A DNA stretch of 64,000 nucleotides from GWC2-45-44 sp041661665 (GTDB lineage: Bacteria; Planctomycetota; Phycisphaerae; Sedimentisphaerales; UBA12454): contig JBAZTW010000007.1 of NCBI GenBank assembly GCA_041661665.1, positions 4,625-68,624 of the forward strand. Direction: 5' to 3'. The position numbers and the translations under genes are program-made. The notes below the pieces were generated by a model, which saw only the letters and a program-made list of their open reading frames with translations, was not told the DNA's origin and did no database searches. Of this stretch, positions 17,129 to 25,894 are shown piece by piece; position 1 is the first letter of the stretch; each line of letters starts with the position of its first letter.

Positions 17129-18022
17129 ATGCCAAAAATATTACAGATATTCAATACAATTACTCGCCTGAGAAAGCGATATTACGCTGCTGTTATCGGC
17201 AAGGAATCGCTCATAAAAATATTGAGCGAGACGGAGGTTGCCGAGCAGGTTTATAACTCCAACGCTATCGAGAACAGTACTCTTACTCTTGAAGAAACGG
17301 AGAAAATTCTATTACAAATAGATTTAGACAGATACATTTCAGAGCGGGAAATTTTTGAGGCCAGGAATCTTGCGCGAGTAGTTTCTTATATTGATACAAG
17401 AGCTAAAGAACAGGAACTTAATCTTGAGGTTATTCTGTCGCTTCACAAAATGCTTATGGGTAATCTCCGTGAAGACATCGCAGGGAGATTTCGCAAGTCC
17501 GGCGAGTATGTTCATGTCGCCGGCCATATAGCTCCGGCCCCGGAAGAAGTAACAGAAAGATTAGAAAAAATGCTTGCGGCATATAACGCTGCCAGCCATG
17601 AAAATATTATAAAGCGTATTGCTTTGCTGCATCTTAAGTTTGAACAGACGCATCCATTTGTTGATGGTAACGGCAGAATCGGAAGAGTAATAAATAATTA
17701 TTTGCTGATACGAGAAGGTTTTGTGCCGGTAAATATCAAATTTATTGACAGAAAAATGTATTACGAGGCTTTTAATGAGTTTAACGAAAAAGGCGCTGCG
17801 AAAATAATGGAGGAAATAGTAGGCAAATCGCTTACGAACAGTTATCACAGGAGGCTTGCATATTTAGAAGGTGCGCAAATTATGACGCTTGGCGAATACG
17901 CAAAAAAATATAAAATATCGCACTCAAATTTGATAAATAAAGCGAATCGCCAAACCATAGAGGCTTTTCTTGAAAAAGGGGTTTGGAAAATAGGCGTAAA
18001 TAAAAAAACAGATAAGTTATGA
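17129..18022 (+). CDS. Fic-domain protein (AMPylase-type), class II with N-terminal inhibitory motif
   Basis: Fic proteins transfer AMP or related groups to target proteins. The 297-residue protein has the full active-site motif HPFVDGNGRIGR at residues 175-186, with the catalytic His 175, and the beta-hairpin flap region upstream (GEYVHVAGHIAPAPEEV). An N-terminal SNAIEN at residues 44-49 fits the autoinhibitory [S/T]xxxE[G/N] motif of class II Fic proteins, in which the Glu blocks ATP binding. A Fic_N-like helical region precedes it and a short C-terminal segment could be a winged-helix DNA-binding part. The gene has its own perfect promoter and likely operator. Its stop overlaps the start of the next gene (ATGA), so the two are translationally coupled. 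Confidence 0.9.
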   Translation: MPKILQIFNTITRLRKRYYAAVIGKESLIKILSETEVAEQVYNSNAIENSTLTLEETEKILLQIDLDRYISEREIFEARNLARVVSYIDTRAKEQELNLEVILSLHKMLMGNLREDIAGRFRKSGEYVHVAGHIAPAPEEVTERLEKMLAAYNAASHENIIKRIALLHLKFEQTHPFVDGNGRIGRVINNYLLIREGFVPVNIKFIDRKMYYEAFNEFNEKGAAKIMEEIVGKSLTNSYHRRLAYLEGAQIMTLGEYAKKYKISHSNLINKANRQTIEAFLEKGVWKIGVNKKTDKL

Positions 18023-20874
18023 ATACCAAACAACCCCAGCGAATTGCAGATGAACTTTTGCCATTGCTCAAAGGTGAATGCTTTGCGGATATTTTCACCC
18101 GCGTCGCCTTCAGTACCGACGGCAGCATTTATCAGATAATCCCGCTTTGCATTGTCGCACCGGCAAATACGGACGACATTGCTATTGTCGTAAAATACGC
18201 AGGGCAAAATAACATTCCTATTTCTCCACGCGGAGCGGGCAGCGGACTTGGCGGCGAGTCGCTGACGGCTGGCATAATGCTCGATACGACGAGGTTTATG
18301 AATAAAATTACCGGCGTATCCGTTGACGGCGGCACAGTTACCTGCCAGGTCGGCGTTGTGCTTGACGATGTGAATAAATATCTTGCAAAGTTCGGCAAGA
18401 AAATCGGGCCTGACCCATCGAGCGGCAACCGCGCGGTTATAGGCGGAGTTGTGGCGAATAATTCCACCGGCGCTCATTCGCTTAGTTACGGATATATCTC
18501 GAATTTTGTAGAAAAGATAAAATACGTTTTGCCGGATGGAAGAATCTCTGAATTTGAAAATAATATCGGCAGCGGCGAGAAAAAAATCGCAAAAGACTGC
18601 TTCGAGCTTTTAAATTCAAACACCGAGCTAATTGCGAAAGTTCAGCCATCAACGAAACGAAATCACAGCGGATATAATATCGCCAATGTTGTGCATAACG
18701 GCAGAATTGATATGGCCAAAATGCTGGCAGGTTCGGAAGGAACGCTGGCAATATTCACGGAAGTAACGCTGCGAAGTGTAGATATCCCGAAAGTAACTGC
18801 GGTTGTGCAGTTTGAATTTGATTCTTTGGATAAAATGGCACACGCGGTTCCGATTATTGTCGATTGCGGCGCGGCAGCCTGCGAACTGATGGGACAGGAT
18901 TTGATAAAAATCGCAAGAGAAGCATTTGAGCAGTATCACGATATTCTCAATCCTGACTCGGTCGCGAGTTTGCTTGTGGAATTTTGCGGCGATACGAATG
19001 ATGAGGTGAAGGGAAAAATAGAAAAAGCAGTTTCAGCGGTCAGCGGTCTCTGTTTCGATAAAACAATAGTCTTCGACCCGGCGATTCAAAAGCGGCTGTT
19101 TAAATGTCGGAAAGATGCGGTTCCTCTTTTAGCAAGGAATAAAGGACTCAAGCAGCCTGTGCCTTTTATAGAGGATGTTTCGGTCGATAGCAGGAAATTG
19201 GTGGAGTATCTGGCGGGTTTGCAAATAATCGGCGAAAAGTATAAAGTCGATATGGTTTATTACGGGCACGCGGGCGATGGCGAAATTCATGTTCGGCCTT
19301 ATCTCGATTTGTCCGACCATGCCGATTTGAAAAAAATGACAGAAATAGCGGAAGAAGTTTTTTCGCTTGCGCTGTCGCTGGGCGGTTCGCTGAGCGGAGA
19401 ACATGCCGATGGGCTGATTCATGCGGCGTTTATGGAAAAGCATTTTGGCAGGGAATATTGCGATATTCTAAGAAAGCTTAAAAAAATATTCGACCCAAAA
19501 AATATTCTCAACCCAGGTAAAATTATCAGCGATAACCCCAATGTAATGATTGAAAATCTTCGCACTGAACATAAATTGATTGATGAGCGGATTACGCCGG
19601 TGCTGAATTTTAAAAATGACGAATTCAAATTCGAGGTTATCCAGTGCAGCGGCTGCGGATTGTGCAGAAGTACGGATTCTGTTTTGCGGATGTGTCCGGT
19701 GTTTCGCGCAATGGACAGTAATGAGTTGTATTCATCCCGCGCAAGAGCGAATTTATTAGCGGCGTGGGCAAAGGGGTTAATCAGCGAGCAGGATTTCGAG
19801 TCGGAGCAGTTTCGAGAAATTTTGTCTAACTGCATAAATTGCAAGGCGTGCGTTTTGGATTGCCCATCGGGCGTGGATATCTCAAAAATGATGATGGATG
19901 TCCGGGCAAGATTAGCAAAGAAAAAAGGGCTTGCGAAAACTGCACGGGTTTTGACGTATAGCAGATATATAAGCATTTTAAGTTCGGCCTTTGCACCAAT
20001 GAGCAATTTTGTTATGAACCTGCCGCTGATGAAGCAGCTTATGAATGTTTGGTTTGGAATTGATAAACGCAGAGGGATGCCGAAGTTTGGTTTTTCGAGT
20101 TTTATTAAAAAAGCGAATAAGTTTTTGGCTGCGGAGCCAAAGCTCGAAAATCCAAATGATAAGGTGGCGTATTTTACGGACACTTATGTGAATTACAACG
20201 ACCATGAACTGGGTTTTGCGGCAATAAAATTTTTGCGGGCAAATAATATCGAAGTAATTATTCCTGCACAGAGACCTGCTCCGCTGCCGGCGGTGGTCTA
20301 TGGCGATATCGCGACAAGTAGAAAAGATTTACAATACAATGTTGAGCAGTTGGCGAAGGTGATTAAGAAGGGCTATAAAATTATTTGTTCCGAACCGAGT
20401 GCGGCGTTATGCTTGAAAGAAGATTTAAGATTTTTTGTAGATAGCGATGATGCGAGATTAGTTTCTGGAAACGTATTTGAGTTTTTTGAATATTTAAAAA
20501 CGGTTGAGATTGCCGCGGCCGCAACAAGCGGCCTCGCAATGACAAGTTATGTTCATCATACGCCCTGCCATTTGCTGGTATTGGAAAAGAAGCCTGCTTC
20601 GGTGGAAGTTTTGAAACAATTATGCGGTATTGAAGTTGAGGAATTAAACGCAGGCTGCTGCGGAATCGCGGGCACATTCGGAATGCAGAAGAAAAATTAT
20701 GATATGTCGATAAAAATCGGCAAGGGGCTGGCTGAAAAGATACGGCTGTCAAACGCCGATGTGATTTTGACCGAATGTTCGACCTGCAAAATGCAGATTG
20801 AACATTTGACCGGCAAAAAAGTCGAACATCCAATAAAATTATTGTGGGATGTTTATGGAAACAGACAACCTTAA
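18019..20874 (+). CDS. FAD-linked oxidase fused to Fe-S/CCG domain (GlcD-GlcF-like, D-2-hydroxyacid dehydrogenase)
   Basis: A 951-residue fusion in which a flavin dehydrogenase and its electron-accepting iron-sulfur part are one chain, as in large D-lactate/D-2-hydroxyglutarate dehydrogenases. The FAD-binding domain (about residues 40-230) has PRGAGSGLGGESL and SSGNRAVIGGVVANNSTGAH. The FAD-oxidase C-terminal domain follows with YGHAGDGEIHVRPY and GGSLSGEHADG. Two 4Fe-4S motifs come next: CSGCGLCRSTDSVLRMCPVF (about 544-563) and CINCKACVLDCPSG (about 614-627). The C-terminal part has HTPCHLL and a CCG motif NAGCCGIAGTFG near residue 880. The exact substrate is not decided by sequence. It overlaps fic upstream and the radical SAM gene downstream. 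Confidence 0.88.
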   Translation: MNTKQPQRIADELLPLLKGECFADIFTRVAFSTDGSIYQIIPLCIVAPANTDDIAIVVKYAGQNNIPISPRGAGSGLGGESLTAGIMLDTTRFMNKITGVSVDGGTVTCQVGVVLDDVNKYLAKFGKKIGPDPSSGNRAVIGGVVANNSTGAHSLSYGYISNFVEKIKYVLPDGRISEFENNIGSGEKKIAKDCFELLNSNTELIAKVQPSTKRNHSGYNIANVVHNGRIDMAKMLAGSEGTLAIFTEVTLRSVDIPKVTAVVQFEFDSLDKMAHAVPIIVDCGAAACELMGQDLIKIAREAFEQYHDILNPDSVASLLVEFCGDTNDEVKGKIEKAVSAVSGLCFDKTIVFDPAIQKRLFKCRKDAVPLLARNKGLKQPVPFIEDVSVDSRKLVEYLAGLQIIGEKYKVDMVYYGHAGDGEIHVRPYLDLSDHADLKKMTEIAEEVFSLALSLGGSLSGEHADGLIHAAFMEKHFGREYCDILRKLKKIFDPKNILNPGKIISDNPNVMIENLRTEHKLIDERITPVLNFKNDEFKFEVIQCSGCGLCRSTDSVLRMCPVFRAMDSNELYSSRARANLLAAWAKGLISEQDFESEQFREILSNCINCKACVLDCPSGVDISKMMMDVRARLAKKKGLAKTARVLTYSRYISILSSAFAPMSNFVMNLPLMKQLMNVWFGIDKRRGMPKFGFSSFIKKANKFLAAEPKLENPNDKVAYFTDTYVNYNDHELGFAAIKFLRANNIEVIIPAQRPAPLPAVVYGDIATSRKDLQYNVEQLAKVIKKGYKIICSEPSAALCLKEDLRFFVDSDDARLVSGNVFEFFEYLKTVEIAAAATSGLAMTSYVHHTPCHLLVLEKKPASVEVLKQLCGIEVEELNAGCCGIAGTFGMQKKNYDMSIKIGKGLAEKIRLSNADVILTECSTCKMQIEHLTGKKVEHPIKLLWDVYGNRQP

Positions 20875-21886
20875 AGAAGCGGTTTTGTATCGGCCTATTG
20901 AAGGACGCAAAGTACAGTGCGAGCTTTGTAATTGGCGATGCGTGATTGCGGCGGACGGTTTGGGATATTGCAGGGTTCGCAAAAATATCGACGGCAAATT
21001 ATATTCGCTCAACTATCATAAACTTTGCGCGGCGAATCCCGACCCGATAGAAAAAAAACCACTGTTTCATTTTTTGCCGGGCAGTAAAAGCTTTTCAATA
21101 TCGGCGCCGGGCTGCAATTTTCAATGCGTGTTTTGCCAGAACTGGCACATCAGTCAGACAACAGGCCAAATCAGCGGAAAACCATTTGAGCCGAGAGATG
21201 TTGTCGAGCTGGCGATTAGGTCGGATTGCAAAAGCATCGCTTATACATATACAGAGCCGACGGTGTTTATGGAGATTGCGGCGGATGTGGGAAAAATCGC
21301 GAAACAAAAAGGGCTTGCCAATATTTTTGTTTCCAACGGGTTTATGACGAAAGAGGCTCTCGATTTTTCCGCTGATTGGTTAGATGGAATAAATGTCGAC
21401 CTCAAAGCATTTACGGAAGATTACTATAAAAATCTGTGCAAGGCGAAATTGAAGCCTGTGCTTGAGACGATAGATTATATTGCGAACCATACGAAAATAT
21501 GGATGGAAATTACGACGCTTGTTGTGCCGGGAGAAAATGATTCCGACGGCGAGCTGAAACAAATCGCGGAATTTATTTTCAATACCTGCGGGGCTGATAC
21601 GCCCTGGCACATCAGCAGATTTTATCCACAATATAAACTTACCGATACTCAGCCAACGCCGGAGGCAACGCTTCGGCGGGCATTCGATATCGCAAAGTCG
21701 GCGGGATTAAAATATGTGTATATAGGTAATCTGCGGACGCAAAATGCCGAGAACACCTGCTGTCCGAAATGTAAAGAACTGCTGATTGAACGGGAGGGAT
21801 TTTGCGTAATAAAAAACAGGATAATAAATAACCAATGTCCTGATTGCGGCGAAAAAATCGCAGGGTTTAACATTTCCAACCGCTAA
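20849..21886 (+). CDS. amrS: AmmeMemoRadiSam system radical SAM enzyme (AmrS)
   Basis: A 345-residue radical SAM protein of the AmrS type. The cluster motif CNFQCVFC (C-x3-C-x2-C) is in SAPGCNFQCVFCQNWHIS near residues 91-106. Before it is a cysteine-rich lead, CELCNWRCVIAADGLGYCRVR, as in AmrS proteins. SIAYTYTEPTVFMEI, VDLKAFTEDYYKNL and TTLVVPGENDSDGEL follow. An added C-terminal zinc-ribbon-like part has CCPKCKE and CPDCGEK. The partner genes AMMECR1 and Memo are not in this window, so the target is unknown. The start at 20849 overlaps the previous gene by 26 bases; a second in-frame ATG is at 20855. No Shine-Dalgarno sequence decides between them. Confidence 0.85.
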   Translation: MFMETDNLKEAVLYRPIEGRKVQCELCNWRCVIAADGLGYCRVRKNIDGKLYSLNYHKLCAANPDPIEKKPLFHFLPGSKSFSISAPGCNFQCVFCQNWHISQTTGQISGKPFEPRDVVELAIRSDCKSIAYTYTEPTVFMEIAADVGKIAKQKGLANIFVSNGFMTKEALDFSADWLDGINVDLKAFTEDYYKNLCKAKLKPVLETIDYIANHTKIWMEITTLVVPGENDSDGELKQIAEFIFNTCGADTPWHISRFYPQYKLTDTQPTPEATLRRAFDIAKSAGLKYVYIGNLRTQNAENTCCPKCKELLIEREGFCVIKNRIINNQCPDCGEKIAGFNISNR

Positions 21887-22019
21887 CATCTACCATAACT
21901 ACCTTAATATAAATAAGTTATATTAAACGCTTTGTAGAATATATTTTTTTATTGAATATTACGCCCAATCCTTGATAATAATGGGCTTATAATATTAAGC
22001 CCATTCAAAAGGAGCGTCC

Positions 22020-22754
22020 ATGGGACCGTTGCTTAATGCTCTGGTAAAACTTCAAAGTGTAGAAAATAATTTGAGAGCGGCCAAGGCCAAGCTTGCCCGC
22101 TGTCGCAGAAATGTTATCCTCAAGGAAAATCAACTCCGCGCACTGCAAAATACCCTCGAAGCAAAAAAGGAAGAGATTCAGCTAACCAGAATACAGGTTG
22201 ACCGACTCGAACTGGAAGTCAAAAGCACAGAGGATACGCTTGCCAAATACAGAGCGGCGCTTAACTCGGCAAAAAGCAATAAGGAATATGCCGCGATTCT
22301 AACAGAACTGAACACCACAAAGGCTGACAGCAGCAAGGTTGAATCGCAGACCCTGGAAATGATGAAAAACGTTGAAGCTGACCAGACTCAGTGCAAGCAA
22401 ATAGAAGAAGAGATAGAAAAAGAGAAAATTGAGCTTGGCGAAATTCGCAAACAGACCGAGGAGTTGGCGAAAAAGTTTGAGGCGGAAATCGCTGCGGTTG
22501 AACTGCAATGGCAGGCGGCGGCAAAAGATGTTCAGGCCGATGCGATGGAAACATTTAAAAGAGTTGCTGAAACTTATGACGGCGAAGCAATCGCCGAGAT
22601 TGAAATACATGACAGCAGAAGCGGCATTTATACCTGCGGCGGATGTTTTATGAGCCTGACAACGGAGACGGCAAATACGCTTCTGAGCCGCGATGAAATT
22701 ATCAGATGTCCGAATTGTACCCGCATTTTATATTTCAAAGACAGCGAAATCTAA
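22020..22754 (+). CDS. Coiled-coil protein with C-terminal C4 zinc ribbon (COG1579 type)
   Basis: A 244-residue protein. Residues 1-180 are heptad-rich and highly charged (long helical hairpin). The C-terminus has YTCGGCFMSLTTE near residues 202-214 and IRCPNCTRILYF near 228-239, giving a four-cysteine zinc ribbon. This is the COG1579/zf-RING_7 architecture; its members are often found next to RNase H genes, and one is next to an RNase HI domain here. A nucleic-acid-related role is plausible but unproven. A strong AAAGGAG lies five bases before the ATG, one of the best ribosome binding sites in the window. The next gene begins 21 bases downstream. Confidence 0.85.
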   Translation: MGPLLNALVKLQSVENNLRAAKAKLARCRRNVILKENQLRALQNTLEAKKEEIQLTRIQVDRLELEVKSTEDTLAKYRAALNSAKSNKEYAAILTELNTTKADSSKVESQTLEMMKNVEADQTQCKQIEEEIEKEKIELGEIRKQTEELAKKFEAEIAAVELQWQAAAKDVQADAMETFKRVAETYDGEAIAEIEIHDSRSGIYTCGGCFMSLTTETANTLLSRDEIIRCPNCTRILYFKDSEI

Positions 22755-22775
22755 AGGCTGCTTACTTAAACCTTT

Positions 22776-23837
22776 ATGCGGAACTTAACAATTTACACAG
22801 ATGGTGGAAGCAGAGGCAACCCCGGACAAGCGGCGGGTGCGTTTGTTATTCTTGATGAAAATAACAAACAAATTTATGCCGGGGCAAAATTTCTCACCGA
22901 AGCAACAAACAATATCGCTGAATATACAGGCCTTGTGGCTGCGCTCAAAAAGGCAGTTTCACTCAAAGCGGAAAATATAAAAATTTTCAGCGACAGCGAA
23001 CTGATGGTTAAACAGCTCAAAGGCGAGTACAAGGTCAAAAACGAGGGGCTTAGAGAATTATTCAGCGATGCTAACGAACTGCTCGAAAAAATTAAAAACT
23101 GGAAAATAACTCACGTTCGACGTGAAAAAAATGAAATTGCGGATACATTAGTCAACCGCTGCATAGATGCCCGCAGAGACATCGAACAAAACGCAGCTTC
23201 TTCAGGAAGCAATAAAAAAACAAAACACATAAAAATAGGCCTTCTGCTCAGCGGCGGCGGCAGGACAATGACAAACATCCTCGACCAGATAAAGCGGAAT
23301 AACCTCGAAGCTGAAATATCGGTGGTAATTTCATCAAGGTCTGATGCAGCAGGCGTTGACAAAGCAAAGGCCGCCGGGATACCTGTGGAAATTATCAGGA
23401 AAAAAGATTATCCGGATATTGAAGGGTTCAGCGGACAAATTAAAAAAATTCTTGTCGCGGCAAAAGTTGACCTTGTTGTTCAGGCCGGTTGGCTGTGCCT
23501 GTGGAATATACCTGCCGAATTTGAAAACAGGGTAATGAATATCCATCCCGCTCTTCTGCCGGCGTTTGGCGGACAGGGAATGTGGGGGCATCACGTTCAC
23601 GAAGCGGTATTAAAGGCTGGTTGCAAAATCAGCGGCTGCACGGTACACTTTTGTACGAATGAATACGACAAGGGACCGATTATAGTCCAAAAGACCTGTC
23701 CGGTTTTGGAAAATGACGACCCTGATACGCTGGCTGCAAGAGTTTTCCAGCAGGAATGTATTGCTTACCCGGAAGCGATAAAACTTTTTTCGCAGGGCAA
23801 AATCAGCATTCGAGATAACAAAACAATTATAAAATAA
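22776..23837 (+). CDS. RNase HI fused to phosphoribosylglycinamide formyltransferase (PurN)
   Basis: Two unrelated enzymes in one 353-residue frame. Residues 1-130 are a type I RNase H: TIYTDGGSRGNPG (first Asp), NNIAEYTGLVAAL (Glu), IFSDSELMVKQL (Asp) and NEIADTLVN (Asp), so the DEDD set is complete. A linker rich in Asn, Ser and Lys (about 131-147) follows. Residues 149-353 are PurN, the formyl transfer step of purine synthesis: GLLLSGGGRTMTNIL, then NIHPALLPAFGGQGMWG with the catalytic Asn and His, and SGCTVHFCTNEYDKGPII with the catalytic Asp. Both halves appear active. Conventional PurN is about 190-210 residues, so its full length is present. No start signal is evident for separate translation of the PurN half. 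The fusion follows the zinc-ribbon protein. Confidence 0.88.
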   Translation: MRNLTIYTDGGSRGNPGQAAGAFVILDENNKQIYAGAKFLTEATNNIAEYTGLVAALKKAVSLKAENIKIFSDSELMVKQLKGEYKVKNEGLRELFSDANELLEKIKNWKITHVRREKNEIADTLVNRCIDARRDIEQNAASSGSNKKTKHIKIGLLLSGGGRTMTNILDQIKRNNLEAEISVVISSRSDAAGVDKAKAAGIPVEIIRKKDYPDIEGFSGQIKKILVAAKVDLVVQAGWLCLWNIPAEFENRVMNIHPALLPAFGGQGMWGHHVHEAVLKAGCKISGCTVHFCTNEYDKGPIIVQKTCPVLENDDPDTLAARVFQQECIAYPEAIKLFSQGKISIRDNKTIIK

Positions 23838-23844
23838 GCCTCCA

Positions 23845-24318
23845 ATGGACAGACGACAGAAAAAACTTGTTACAAATATCGTGGTTGTCATAGGGTTCAC
23901 CATAGCTACGGTGGCGGGGTTTGCAAATGTGAAAAACCTCATCAATCGCTCCGAAGCTATGCGGGCAATGGAACTGCTCAGCAAAGAAGTTATGTCGTAC
24001 AAAAAAACTTATGGTTCGCTTCCGAGCGAAAATTACGTCAGACAATTCGCTGAACAAATCGGAGCTGTAAGGCTCAGCGATTTTAAATACAGAGCGCAAT
24101 GGATAGAATTCGGCTGCGATCCCAACGCGACCATACTTGCTTACGCTGAAAAAAATTATATTGGACTTGTAAAGTCAGGCACTGCTGTGCTGTGGCTCGG
24201 AGGCAAGGTCGAATGGATAGACAAAAAACACTTTTACGAAATAATGAAAGCACAGCAAAAGAAGCAGGAACTCCGGTGGATACAGGAACATCTGCGAGAC
24301 GATAAAAACCAGCCCTAA
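23845..24318 (+). CDS. Small protein with N-terminal membrane helix, unknown function
   Basis: A 157-residue protein with a basic start, one hydrophobic helix at about residues 9-27 (TNIVVVIGFTIATVAGFANV) and a soluble remainder. The part from residue 35 (AMRAMELLSKEVMSYKKTYGSLPSENYV) looks like the helix-plus-loop region of pseudopilin-type proteins, but the usual prepilin cleavage glycine and Phe-Thr-Leu start are missing, so no name is given. It starts seven bases after the RNase HI-PurN gene and is likely in its operon. Its last four bases overlap the 3' end of the converging pyrophosphorylase gene. Confidence 0.7.
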   Translation: MDRRQKKLVTNIVVVIGFTIATVAGFANVKNLINRSEAMRAMELLSKEVMSYKKTYGSLPSENYVRQFAEQIGAVRLSDFKYRAQWIEFGCDPNATILAYAEKNYIGLVKSGTAVLWLGGKVEWIDKKHFYEIMKAQQKKQELRWIQEHLRDDKNQP

Positions 24319-25748
24319 TTTTCCAAATAAAGCATATCGCCGGAATTTATCCTACTGGCCTGTGCAGCCTTTAAAATTATATCCTCTCTATGCAGTGCGA
24401 AAGATGCCGCCATTTCGATTGTGCAATCTGGAGAACCATCCGGCTTTGTCGGAATTTTAATGCCTGCGGCTTTCAGCCAGTTAGCCGCTCTTGTGGTCAT
24501 CATTTTTTTTGTTACAGCGGGGCTGTCGATGCCATCGGCGTTTTTCACCGGCGCAAATTCCTCGCTGCGAAGCGTTTCAAGAATTATTGATTTTTCCGCC
24601 AGAGACAGCGCATCAAAAACAAAAGTTTCAAGTTTTATGCCATTTGGTTTTCCCGGGGAGATTTTTTCGCCGGTGTTTAAATCCACGTGCGATATTTTTT
24701 TCACAGCGCGATGATAAGGCAAAGCAAACCCCTTGGCGTTGAGCTGCTCAATAAATGTGCGATTGATAATATGAATCGCAATGCTGCCGAACGAGAACAG
24801 CAGCGAGCCGTCAGCGTTTTTCATTTGCGCCTGTTCATCGGACAAGTCGCTGTATTCAATTACGGTAACCTTGCCGTCAATCATACAAAAGTTGCCGACC
24901 TTTTCCAGAGGATGCGCCTTTGTCAGAGCCTTTGATGACATCTGCGAATTGTCAATCGCGTGCAAACCAACAAACAGCGGGTCAAAGATATTTATCAGCG
25001 GATTATCAACCTGAAAATAACTTATATATTCGATGCCGCGGGTTTTCATATCGGCAGCAGCGCCATTTTTATAAATCGCTTTTAAACTCCCGCCGTGGCC
25101 GTCAGGTGATGCGGCAAGCTCGTCTTTTTCGGCAAGAAGAATTTTGCCATCCGCAGAATAATTGACTTCAGTGCCCTGCTGAAAGAAAAAGATATTTGTT
25201 TTTTTCAGGCCGAAGAAATTATCTCGTTTGAAAATCTCCAGCGTCTGATTATGATTGAGCGGACTTGTCATTATGTACCAGGCAGGCTCGAATTTATATT
25301 TCGTCCCTGCCGCAGCAATCTGCTCGGCAAAAAGCCTGAACAGTGTTTTGTTTTTAATCGGGCTTATGGCAAAATCGCCTTTTGGCCCATCAAAACCGAG
25401 CCTCGTCCCCTGCCCGCCGGCAACCACAAAGGCGGCAACCTTTCCAGACGATATAATTTTCTGCCCAAGCGCGATTGCTTTGGCGTATTTTTCTTTTTGC
25501 TCGGCAGTCTTCGGCAAAGCTGGATAGACCGGCGCCGCTGAAAAATTCTTCGGCAATTCAAAAGGTGAAGCATTCACCGCATATTTCTGAATCTTATTAT
25601 TAAGATTATCAAATTCAATCTCATCAATCTGATTTAACAGTTTTATTTTTCCTGTGTCATCAAGCTGATTGAAAAAATTTAGAAGGTGAGCCTGATTAAA
25701 TTTTTTTAATAACTGCAAAGTTGAATTGTATCTTTGCTGAATGTCCAT
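24315..25748 (-). CDS. UDP-N-acetylhexosamine/UTP-glucose-1-phosphate pyrophosphorylase, eukaryote-like family
   Basis: A 477-residue nucleotidyltransferase of the UDPGP/UAP1 (AGX) family, which makes UDP-N-acetylglucosamine, UDP-N-acetylgalactosamine or UDP-glucose from UTP and the sugar 1-phosphate. The signature VAGGQGTRLGFDGPKGDF is near residues 109-126. SPDGHGGSLKAI and YFQVDNPLINIFDP mark the nucleotide and sugar sites, and TFVFDAL and VKNADGIDSP match the C-terminal part of UAP1. Bacteria usually use GlmU for this step, so the gene may be additional to or in place of GlmU; glmU is not in view. It converges with and overlaps the small anchored-protein gene by four bases. Upstream lies a hairpin repeat. 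Confidence 0.85.
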   Translation of the reverse strand: MDIQQRYNSTLQLLKKFNQAHLLNFFNQLDDTGKIKLLNQIDEIEFDNLNNKIQKYAVNASPFELPKNFSAAPVYPALPKTAEQKEKYAKAIALGQKIISSGKVAAFVVAGGQGTRLGFDGPKGDFAISPIKNKTLFRLFAEQIAAAGTKYKFEPAWYIMTSPLNHNQTLEIFKRDNFFGLKKTNIFFFQQGTEVNYSADGKILLAEKDELAASPDGHGGSLKAIYKNGAAADMKTRGIEYISYFQVDNPLINIFDPLFVGLHAIDNSQMSSKALTKAHPLEKVGNFCMIDGKVTVIEYSDLSDEQAQMKNADGSLLFSFGSIAIHIINRTFIEQLNAKGFALPYHRAVKKISHVDLNTGEKISPGKPNGIKLETFVFDALSLAEKSIILETLRSEEFAPVKNADGIDSPAVTKKMMTTRAANWLKAAGIKIPTKPDGSPDCTIEMAASFALHREDIILKAAQASRINSGDMLYLEN

Positions 25749-25787
25749 AACGTATATATCGTCCTAAAAATCAAAAATAACCACAGC

Positions 25788-25887
25788 AAAAAGGAAGTAA
25801 GGAAGTATTGAGGCAAGGATGCAAGGAAATCCTCAGCGATTGGCTGACTATCCTTACTTCTTGCTTCTTTGCTTCCTTACTTCTTTT
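25788..25887. repeat. Purine/pyrimidine hairpin repeat, longest copy
   Basis: Left arm begins AAAAAGGAAGTAAGGAAG and right arm ends CTTCCTTACTTCTTTTT. Arms of about 38 bases pair imperfectly across a 20-base spacer. It lies between the pyrophosphorylase start and the leuB stop, and could act on leuB transcripts. Confidence 0.7.
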
Positions 25888-25894
25888 TATATTC

